6,928 bases of DNA, taken from the NCBI GenBank assembly GCA_003153055.1, contig PMBV01000427.1, positions 1 to 6,928 on the forward strand. Reading direction: 5' to 3'. Positions 1-5,620 of this stretch are shown here, piece after piece. Numbering within the stretch: position 1 is the first letter of the stretch; each line of letters starts with the position of its first letter. The translations under genes and the position numbers were made by a program. This DNA comes from Myxococcales bacterium (GTDB lineage: Bacteria > Myxococcota > Myxococcia > Myxococcales > Myxococcaceae). Under the pieces are notes generated by a model. The model searched no databases and was not told where the DNA came from. It worked only from the letters and a program-made list of their open reading frames with translations.

Positions 1-455
<455 letters not shown>

Positions 456-466
456 GTAATTTGCGA

Positions 467-500
467 AGGGCACGCGGCGAATCCACTCGCCGCGAGCCCT
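467..500 (+). promoter_or_regulatory. Strong intercistronic hairpin after the nitrogenase beta-subunit gene
   Basis: AGGGC (467-471) pairs with GCCCT (496-500). After a single A/A mismatch, CGCGGCGA (473-480) pairs perfectly with TCGCCGCG (487-494) around a six-base loop. The stem is thus 5 + 8 base pairs, nearly all GC, and starts 11 bases after the stop codon. No T-tract follows, so it does not look like a standard intrinsic terminator. A 3'-end stabiliser or processing site that makes the nitrogenase structural genes more abundant than the downstream genes is a reasonable inference. Attenuation of the next gene is the alternative. Confidence 0.75.
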
Positions 501-510
501 GGGCCCTGCA

Positions 511-1395
511 ATGACACTCATCGACACCCTGACGACCGAGTATGCCGAGAGCCCCGAAGCGCGGAGGCACCAGCCGGAGTATCGGCAGCTCGAGCTCTAC
601 AGCAAGAAGCGACGGCTCAAGTTCGAGGACGCCTCAGCGAGGCCGATGGAGCGCCCCGCCCTCTTGAGCGCGCTCCAGGTCGGCTCGCTCCTCGATGCCT
701 GGCTCGACGCGAGGGACCCATCTCGTGAAGGCAAGACGAGCTGGGAGCGGTACCTCGGGCTCCCACGCGCGAAGGGCGCGGAGAAGGTGCTCGCCGAGCT
801 CGCGCGGGTTCTGCGCGTAGTTCGCCTCGCCGCGGTCCACGGGAGAGTGGAGGCGATCGACGGCATTCTCCAGCTCGACTGCACGTTCAATCGATGCGCG
901 CTGGCGCTCCACATCACGCCGGTCGGGCTCGAGCTCCTCGGGGCCGCGACTCTCTACGCCCTCGACGCGGACCGGCAGCCCTACAGCGACGCCTACGTCG
1001 AGGCGATCGTGGCTCAGTACTTCGCGGACCTCGTCGCCGAGATCAAACGCTTCAGCGATGAGGATCGGGTGCTGTACCAGTTCAGACCCGGGCGGCCGTT
1101 CAATCGCCACTTCCGCTTCGACTGCGATAACCCGAAGGTACACCTCGACGAACGCTCGTTGACGATCGAGATCGGCGCCTTTCACTCCGACAGCGCGCGC
1201 TACCCCATCGACTTCTTCCTCACCATCGACGATGCCCTGTACATCGTGCCGGTGGAGGCCTTGAGCGATGGTCGGCTCGCGCGCGAGGAACTCCCACGCT
1301 GGCGTGCGCGCCTGGCCCCAGGAGCACCGCTCCCTGCCCGCTTTCGAGGTCGCTTCTACCGCGAGGCGGTGGTGGTCGGCCTCCCGATGACGTGA
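511..1395 (+). CDS. Unrecognised 294-residue protein in the alternative-nitrogenase operon
   Basis: I do not recognise this family. The protein has 294 residues and no signal peptide or obvious membrane segment, so it is probably cytoplasmic. The N-terminal 50 residues are charged (QLELYSKKRRLKFED). An Arg/Leu-rich helical part follows (about 75-110), then a mixed alpha/beta region. There are only three cysteines: C124 and C129 in LDCTFNRC, and C205 in FRFDCDNP. The segment around 195-240 (FNRHFRFDCDNPKV, then LTIEIGAFHSDSARYPIDFF) looks like an ordered beta-rich core. It lies 55 bases after the beta-subunit stop, beyond a strong hairpin, and 23 bases before the NifX-like gene, so it is probably co-transcribed and accessory to the nitrogenase. 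It does not look like AnfO as I remember that family. The ATG at 511 has no clear Shine-Dalgarno sequence, so the start is the likeliest choice but not proven. Confidence 0.8.
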   Translation: MTLIDTLTTEYAESPEARRHQPEYRQLELYSKKRRLKFEDASARPMERPALLSALQVGSLLDAWLDARDPSREGKTSWERYLGLPRAKGAEKVLAELARVLRVVRLAAVHGRVEAIDGILQLDCTFNRCALALHITPVGLELLGAATLYALDADRQPYSDAYVEAIVAQYFADLVAEIKRFSDEDRVLYQFRPGRPFNRHFRFDCDNPKVHLDERSLTIEIGAFHSDSARYPIDFFLTIDDALYIVPVEALSDGRLAREELPRWRARLAPGAPLPARFRGRFYREAVVVGLPMT

Positions 1396-1405
1396 CCCTC
1401 AGCCC

Positions 1406-1411
1406 AAGGAG
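1406..1411 (+). promoter_or_regulatory. Ribosome binding site that fixes the NifX-like start
   Basis: AAGGAG lies seven bases before the ATG at 1419. This selects that ATG over the in-frame GTG at 1392, which would overlap the previous gene and add nine residues with no family resemblance. Confidence 0.8.
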
Positions 1412-1418
1412 CTCCCGA

Positions 1419-1916
1419 ATGACCGCCGTGCCGAAGATCAAGATCGCCATCACCACCAATGACCTCGTTCGCGTCGACAGCGGCTTCCTGACCGCTCGAA
1501 CGTTCGTGCTCTACGATGTGGGCCACGAGGACTCCGCGTTCGTCGACTGCGTGCAATTCGGCGCCGCGAGCACCGACCCCAGTGGCGCCACGACTGGACG
1601 AGGCCCGGGCGGTGGGCGCGGATGCTCGATGGGTGACATGGCCAGTGGTAGCAGCACTGAGCGCATCGCCCAGCGCGTGGCGGCTCTCGAGGGTTGCGGC
1701 ATCTTGTTCACCTGCACGCTCAACGACGTGCAAGCGGTCGCGGTGCACCAGGCCAAGGTCTACCCGGTCAAGCTCGAGCGGCCGCGGAGCATCTCGGAGA
1801 CCATCGATCACCTTCAGAGCATGATGCGAAAGCGCCCGCCGCTCTGGCTCCGGCGGGCCATGGGCACGGTCATCGTGCCCGACGATGTCCCAGAGGATCT
1901 CGTCGACGTCGCCTGA
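1419..1916 (+). CDS. NifX/NafY-family nitrogenase cofactor-binding protein
   Basis: This 165-residue cytoplasmic protein belongs to the dinitrogenase iron-molybdenum cofactor family (NifX, VnfX, NafY and the C-terminal domain of NifB), whose members bind NifB-co or later cofactor precursors and carry them to the scaffold or apo-enzyme. The start KIKIAITTNDLVRVDSGF (residues 6-23) and FVLYDV (29-34) form the typical first strands. A Gly-rich turn GRGPGGGRGCSMGD (60-73) follows. GCGILFTCTLNDVQAVAVH (92-110) and AKVYPVKLERPRSISETID (112-130) complete the fold, and PPLWLRR (140-146) matches the basic tail common in NifX. The length suits a single-domain NifX/VnfX. Its place directly downstream of the V/Fe-type beta subunit suggests it serves FeV-co or FeFe-co assembly; that is inference from context. 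The next gene is 417 bases away behind its own promoter, so this is probably the last gene of its operon. Confidence 0.88.
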   Translation: MTAVPKIKIAITTNDLVRVDSGFLTARTFVLYDVGHEDSAFVDCVQFGAASTDPSGATTGRGPGGGRGCSMGDMASGSSTERIAQRVAALEGCGILFTCTLNDVQAVAVHQAKVYPVKLERPRSISETIDHLQSMMRKRPPLWLRRAMGTVIVPDDVPEDLVDVA

Positions 1917-1945
1917 GCGACTCCCGTAGGTGGCACCGCTGAGCT

Positions 1946-1973
1946 GAGGCTCCCTTCGGGTATTCGGGGCCTC
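1946..1973 (+). terminator. Possible weak hairpin terminator after the NifX-like gene
   Basis: GAGGC (1946-1950) pairs with GCCTC (1969-1973), and CCC (1952-1954) pairs with GGG (1966-1968) with one bulged T, around an 11-base loop. It begins 30 bases after the stop codon at 1916. No T-run follows, so it could act only as a weak or Rho-assisted terminator, or simply be chance pairing in GC-rich DNA. Confidence 0.3.
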
Positions 1974-2165
1974 GACTCGCGGGACGAAACTGCTGCCGGA
2001 GCCTGGCCGAGCGGGCCCGATCGCCGCGTGCGCTGCCCAGTGTCCCGAGGCGCCGCGGTGTCTTCGAGGTCGCTGCCTCGCGCGCTCCCCCGAGCACTTG
2101 CCTCCTCGACGTGCCCGCCCCGGCTCCGAACCGTTGGCGGGCGATCGTGTGAGCAGAGGAGACCC

Positions 2166-2179
2166 GTACCCCCACGTAC
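2166..2179 (+). promoter_or_regulatory. Perfect GTAC-N6-GTAC site (VnfA-type activator box)
   Basis: GTACCCCCACGTAC has two GTAC half sites separated by exactly six bases. GTAC-N6-GTAC is the recognition sequence I recall for VnfA, the sigma-54-dependent activator of vanadium nitrogenase genes in Azotobacter vinelandii. An exact match is expected about once in 65,536 positions with equal base use, and this one lies in a 417-base gap beside an alternative-nitrogenase gene. It sits about 150-165 bases upstream of the predicted start of transcription, where such activators normally bind. Confidence 0.72.
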
Positions 2180-2196
2180 GACCGGTCGCGGCTCTT

Positions 2197-2210
2197 CGAC
2201 GGATTCGTAC
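2197..2210 (+). promoter_or_regulatory. Degenerate activator half site (CGAC-N6-GTAC)
   Basis: One perfect GTAC (2207-2210) is preceded at six bases by CGAC, which matches only the last two bases of a half site. Its centre is 31 bases from the upstream perfect box and 43 from the downstream one, near three and four helical turns. This fits an auxiliary site, but it could be chance. Confidence 0.4.
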
Positions 2211-2239
2211 GCTCAGCTGAGGCTGGAGTCGGCGAGAGC

Positions 2240-2253
2240 GTACGTTCGAGAAC
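2240..2253 (+). promoter_or_regulatory. GTAC-N6-GAAC site (second VnfA-type activator box)
   Basis: GTACGTTCGAGAAC keeps the first half site and the six-base spacing and has one mismatch in the second half (GAAC). From memory, one of the natural Azotobacter vnfH upstream sites has the same GTAC-N6-GAAC form. Its centre is 74 bases from that of the perfect box (about seven turns of 10.5 bases), so both would face the same side of the helix. It sits about 77-90 bases upstream of the predicted transcription start. Confidence 0.65.
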
Positions 2254-2267
2254 GAGAGGCTGCGTTC

Positions 2268-2271
2268 GTAC
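2268..2271 (+). promoter_or_regulatory. Additional GTAC half site near the promoter
   Basis: This single GTAC, in TTCGTACCCC, shares the TTCGTAC context with the half site at 2207. No second half lies six bases away on either side, and it is not in helical phase with the other boxes. It is recorded because it is the fifth GTAC within about 105 bases, but it has little support alone. Confidence 0.25.
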
Positions 2272-2303
2272 CCCGGCGGCCGGTTTCCAGACGCACCGAC
2301 GCC

Positions 2304-2319
2304 TGGCGCAGACCTTGCC
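2304..2319 (+). promoter_or_regulatory. Sigma-54 (-24/-12) promoter for the receptor operon
   Basis: TGGCGCAGACCTTGCC matches the sigma-54 consensus TGGCACG-N4-TTGCW. The essential GG (2305-2306) and GC (2317-2318) are separated by exactly ten bases, and the TTGC of the -12 element is intact. The deviations are G for A at position 5, A for G at position 7, and C at the final W. Transcription should start near 2330. Together with the upstream GTAC boxes this forms a complete activator-dependent promoter. Confidence 0.75.
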
Positions 2320-2333
2320 GTTGTCTCCAGCGC

Positions 2334-4553
2334 ATGAGCTCATCAGCGCGCCCGGTCACCCTCGAACGTTCCCTTCTGTCACGCTCTCGTCCCTCCCAAC
2401 GATTCGCCAGCGCTGTGTGGCTCGCCACGCTGGTGGTCCTGGCTCCTGCCCTCGGGGGCGCCGACGAACCACTGATGGAGCCCGCGCCAGGCCAGGGGGA
2501 GCCGGTCCCCGAGTTCGAAGAGGTGCGGGTCGACACGCAACGGGAGCCACGAGTCGGCTCGGCGGCCAGCGGCTACCGATTCGTCGCCACCGGTGTCGGC
2601 CCTCTCGGCACGATGCCACTCCAGGACACGCCCTTCTCTCTGCACGTCACCTCGGGGGCGCTGTTCGAGAACCGTGGCGCCCACACCGTCTCGGAGGCCC
2701 TCAAGACCAACCCCTCGGTCGTGACGCTCATGGAGTCGAACGGCTACTCTTCACTTTCGCGGGTGATGATCCGAGGCTTCACCGCGGCAGATCAGAGCGA
2801 TCTCCGCGACGGGCTGGTCGACCGCAGCTTCACCTTCGTTCCGCTCGAGAACGTGGATCGCATCGAGGTCCTCAACGGGTTGTCGGGGCTCCTCTACGGC
2901 TTCTCGTCGCTCGGCGGCTCCATCAACTACGTCAGCAAGGCGCCCACCACCGAGCGGTTTCTCAGCGTCACGCTGGGTGAGCACGGCGGGGGCCTCTTCT
3001 CCCTCCACGGAGACTCCGGCGGCCCCATCGACGAAGCGGGGCGCTGGGGCTATCGCGTCAACGTGTACGGAGAAGACGGGAGCACGTACATTCAGAACAG
3101 CCATCAGCGGCGCGACCTGGTCTCCGGCGTCCTTCAATTCAAACCACTCCCGAACCTCGTCCTCCATGCTGACATCTGGCACCAGGACCTCGACATGAGG
3201 GGCCTCCAGACGTACCTCAACGTCAACCCGGCGGGTGGCATCCCCGTGCCGTCGGCCGCCGGCTTCCGCGCCACGACCCAGTACGGGCAAGACTGGACCT
3301 ACAACACGTCAGAAAAGAACCTCTTCGGAGGAGGCGTGGAGGCAACCCTCTTCGACTTCGTCACGATACGAGCCGCCTATCGCCGCGGCACGATGTGGCG
3401 CGATTACCTCTTCGTGGGCGCCACGCTCACCGATCGTGAGGGCAGCTACTCCGAGAAGGCGACCGGGAGCACACGGCAGGCCGAAACCACCAACTCACTC
3501 TACGCACTGGTGGACCTCGACCTTCACACCTGGAGTGTCACGCACAAGATCACCGTGGGCTACACCCACACGGACTACCTCTACACACGGGGCGATGACG
3601 TAACAACGAGCCTGGGCACCGCCACCGTCGCCACGCCTCAACTCTTCGCCAACCTCCAGTTCGCCATCGGCCCCACCAACGTCTGGTACCAGCAATTCTA
3701 CCGCACGGTCCTGTTGGCCGACCGCCTCGACTTCTCCCCGACCTGGGCGGCGCTCGTCGGCGTGACCTGGGCGAACCTGCAGCAGAAGCGCTGGGGCTCG
3801 GGAGCCACCCTCGCCACGCCGGAGTACAATCAGCACCGTTTCACACCCAGCGCCTCGGTGATGTTCAAGCCTGTGCAAGCCGTCACCACCTACGCGTCGT
3901 ACGTGGAGGGGCTGGCAAACGGAGGCACGGCCCCCAGCACGGCCGCCAATGCCTACCAGGTGTTGGCCCCCAGCGTCTCGAACCAGGCAGAGGTCGGCGC
4001 CAAGGCCACGCTAGGTCGACTCGAGCTGACGGGAGCCTTCTTCTATATCAACAAGGTCAACGAGTATCTCGACCCCACGGACAACGTTTACAAACAAGAC
4101 GGCCGACAGGCGCACCTCGGAGTCGAGCTGTCGGCGACGGGCAAGCTCGTGAGCGCCTTGACCTTGGTTGGCGGCGTCACCTTCCTCGACGCGCGCATCA
4201 CCAAGGCCAGCAACAACCCGAGCCTTGAGGGAAAGTCACCCGTGAATGTCCCACGGGTTCAAGCGCGCCTGTACCTGGAGTATGCCTTTGGCTCGATATT
4301 GACAGCGACCGCCGGGGGCAGCTACTCCGACCGACGGCCCGTCGACGCAGCCAATACCAGCTACCTCGATGGGGCGGCGACGTTCGACGTGGGCCTCCGA
4401 CACGAGGCGACGCTGGCAGGGCAGAAGCTGGCCCTCAACCTCACCGTCAGCAACCTCTTCAACACGCCGTACTGGACCTATTTTCGCTCTGGCGACGGAC
4501 TGTCGCTGGGGCCACCCAGGCTCCTCTCCTTCACTGCCAAGACGGAGTGGTGA
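2334..4553 (+). CDS. TonB-dependent siderophore-type outer-membrane receptor
   Basis: This 739-residue outer-membrane receptor imports metal chelates into the periplasm using TonB/ExbBD energy. A basic N-region and hydrophobic stretch (about 20-43, with VWLATLVVLAPALGGA) form a signal peptide with likely cleavage near ALGGA/DEP. EEVRVDT (about 62-68) is a plausible TonB box. The plug domain (about 85-205) has the siderophore-receptor pattern: VSEALKTNPSV, VMIRGF, DRIEVLNGLSGLLYGFSS and GGSINYVSK. The rest is a repetitive 22-strand-type barrel that ends in VSNLFNTPYW, then GPPR and FTAKTEW, with the usual terminal aromatic residue. The ATG at 2334 is chosen because the frame farther upstream overlaps the promoter. 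It lacks a Shine-Dalgarno sequence, and the predicted transcript begins only about four bases before it; a GTG at 2415 is the alternative but would lose the basic N-region. The adjacent binding protein and the VnfA-like sites suggest a V- or Fe-metallophore substrate. Confidence 0.92.
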   Translation: MSSSARPVTLERSLLSRSRPSQRFASAVWLATLVVLAPALGGADEPLMEPAPGQGEPVPEFEEVRVDTQREPRVGSAASGYRFVATGVGPLGTMPLQDTPFSLHVTSGALFENRGAHTVSEALKTNPSVVTLMESNGYSSLSRVMIRGFTAADQSDLRDGLVDRSFTFVPLENVDRIEVLNGLSGLLYGFSSLGGSINYVSKAPTTERFLSVTLGEHGGGLFSLHGDSGGPIDEAGRWGYRVNVYGEDGSTYIQNSHQRRDLVSGVLQFKPLPNLVLHADIWHQDLDMRGLQTYLNVNPAGGIPVPSAAGFRATTQYGQDWTYNTSEKNLFGGGVEATLFDFVTIRAAYRRGTMWRDYLFVGATLTDREGSYSEKATGSTRQAETTNSLYALVDLDLHTWSVTHKITVGYTHTDYLYTRGDDVTTSLGTATVATPQLFANLQFAIGPTNVWYQQFYRTVLLADRLDFSPTWAALVGVTWANLQQKRWGSGATLATPEYNQHRFTPSASVMFKPVQAVTTYASYVEGLANGGTAPSTAANAYQVLAPSVSNQAEVGAKATLGRLELTGAFFYINKVNEYLDPTDNVYKQDGRQAHLGVELSATGKLVSALTLVGGVTFLDARITKASNNPSLEGKSPVNVPRVQARLYLEYAFGSILTATAGGSYSDRRPVDAANTSYLDGAATFDVGLRHEATLAGQKLALNLTVSNLFNTPYWTYFRSGDGLSLGPPRLLSFTAKTEW

Positions 4554-4555
4554 TG
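4544..4555 (+). promoter_or_regulatory. Ribosome binding site and TGATG stop/start overlap
   Basis: GGAG (4544-4547) lies five bases before the ATG at 4553. The receptor stop TGA (4551-4553) shares its final A with that ATG, the classic arrangement for translational coupling. This favours the ATG over the two in-frame GTG codons at 4547 and 4550, one of which overlaps the GGAG and the other follows it too closely. Confidence 0.75.
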
Positions 4556-5617
4556 CGTCTGTTCATACCCATCACCCTCATCGCCGTGAGCGCCTGGGCG
4601 AGCGACGTGGACGCCGGGCGCCTCGTCGTCGACATGGCAGATCACTGGGTGCGTGTCCCCGGTGAGGTGCGCCGAATCGGCTGCCTCGAGGTCCTTTGCT
4701 ACGAGAAGCTGTTCCTCCTCGGCGCGAGCGACCGCGTCGCTATGATGGTTCGAACCAACGCACCGTGGATGCGAGAGACGAACCCGGCCGTCGACGGCAT
4801 TCAGCAACTGAGCTCCGATCCCTCGCTTGAGGAGCTGGTCCGTCAGCACGTCGATGTCGTCTTCCGAACCCTTGGATACCCGGCTCCGGGAAAGATCGAG
4901 CTGTTGGCCAAGCTGGGGGTCCCGGTGCTTGTGTCGCAGACGATGGGGACCGACTCCATCGACAGTGTCGAGGCCTTCGTCGAGTCGCGCAACCGCATGG
5001 TTCGCCTCTTCGGCCACGTGCTGGGCGCACCGTACGAGGAGCGAGCCGAGGAGTGGTGCGCCTATCACGATCGTCAGGTCGCCCGAGTTCGCGCCCGGGT
5101 CGACGCGATTCCTCCCGACCAACGAGCACGCGTCTACTATGTCCGAGGTCCGCAGGCCAACCACACCCAAGGTCGCGGCAGCAACACCTTCTGGTACGGG
5201 ACGATCGCCGGGGCCGACATGGTGGTGCGGAACCGGGCGCTGGTCGGTCGAGGCGAGCTCTCGATGGAGTCGCTCTTGGAGTGGGACCCGATTGTCATCA
5301 TCGTGGGGCGCCAGTACTCGAAGTCCCTGGTGACGCGCGACCCGCGCTGGCAACCCATCACGGCAGTGAAGACCGGCCGCGTCTACGAGCTCCCCGAGGG
5401 TGTCTTCTATTGGGATGGCTCCAGCGAGGGTGTGCTCTTGATGCTGTACCTCGCCAAGACGCTCTACCCCGAGCGCTTCACCGACCTCGACCTCAGGAAA
5501 GAGATCCGTGAGTACTACGCGCGCTTCTACCACCACGCGCTGAGCGACCAAGCGATTGATCGCATGCTCCAAGGCCAGGGGCCCGACGGCCAACGACACA
5601 ACGAAATGGGGAACTGA
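4553..5617 (+). CDS. Periplasmic metal-chelate ABC transporter substrate-binding protein (FecB/BtuF-like)
   Basis: This 354-residue protein resembles class-III periplasmic binding proteins (Peri_BP_2 type), which take Fe-siderophore, haem or cobalamin-like ligands to an inner-membrane FecCD/BtuCD-type ABC transporter. A short signal peptide, MRLFIPITLIAVSAWA, precedes SD; there is no lipobox, so the protein is probably soluble in the periplasm. The N-lobe begins VVDMADHWVRVPGEVRRIGCLE, and LEELVRQHVDVVFR (about 93-106) is the usual P-D-V-V-type strand. After a long linking helix, the C-lobe has LEWDPIVIIVG and RWQPITAVKTGRVYELP. The end, REYYARFYHHALSDQAIDRML, matches the tail common in Fe-chelate binding proteins. 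It is coupled to the receptor by a one-base overlap and is followed after three bases by the nitrogenase-like gene. No permease or ATPase gene lies in the window; they would have to be beyond 6928 or elsewhere. The ligand cannot be read from the sequence. Confidence 0.88.
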   Translation: MRLFIPITLIAVSAWASDVDAGRLVVDMADHWVRVPGEVRRIGCLEVLCYEKLFLLGASDRVAMMVRTNAPWMRETNPAVDGIQQLSSDPSLEELVRQHVDVVFRTLGYPAPGKIELLAKLGVPVLVSQTMGTDSIDSVEAFVESRNRMVRLFGHVLGAPYEERAEEWCAYHDRQVARVRARVDAIPPDQRARVYYVRGPQANHTQGRGSNTFWYGTIAGADMVVRNRALVGRGELSMESLLEWDPIVIIVGRQYSKSLVTRDPRWQPITAVKTGRVYELPEGVFYWDGSSEGVLLMLYLAKTLYPERFTDLDLRKEIREYYARFYHHALSDQAIDRMLQGQGPDGQRHNEMGN

Positions 5618-5620
5618 CCA

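Larger units (their letters stand above)
1917..2333 (+). other. Non-coding control region between the two operons
   Basis: No gene is supported here. The receptor reading frame stays open upstream to 2028, but its translation there is Arg/Pro/Ser-rich, resembles nothing in receptors, and overlaps the promoter elements, so I treat it as non-coding. The first part (1917-2160) holds only a weak hairpin. The second part (2161-2333) holds a cluster of GTAC motifs and a sigma-54 promoter match, listed separately. I saw no tRNA, small RNA, IHF consensus or insertion-sequence end. Confidence 0.75.

Noticed and set aside
1931..1946. TGGCAC at 1931 as a sigma-54 promoter
   Set aside because: The -24 half is good, but ten bases after the GG comes CT instead of GC, and no TTGC is present, so the -12 element is missing.
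2113..2142. Seven-base-pair GC stem (GCCCGCC with GGCGGGC) in the control region
   Set aside because: The loop is 16 bases, no T-tract follows, and a stem of this kind is easily found by chance in DNA this GC-rich.
2028..2333. Upstream extension of the receptor reading frame
   Set aside because: The translation is Arg/Pro/Ser-rich and unlike a receptor N-terminus, it would put a signal peptide in the middle of the protein, and the segment contains the GTAC boxes and the sigma-54 promoter.
4547..4552. GTG codons at 4547 and 4550 as the binding-protein start
   Set aside because: They overlap or crowd the GGAG ribosome site, while the ATG at 4553 has proper spacing and a TGATG coupling arrangement.
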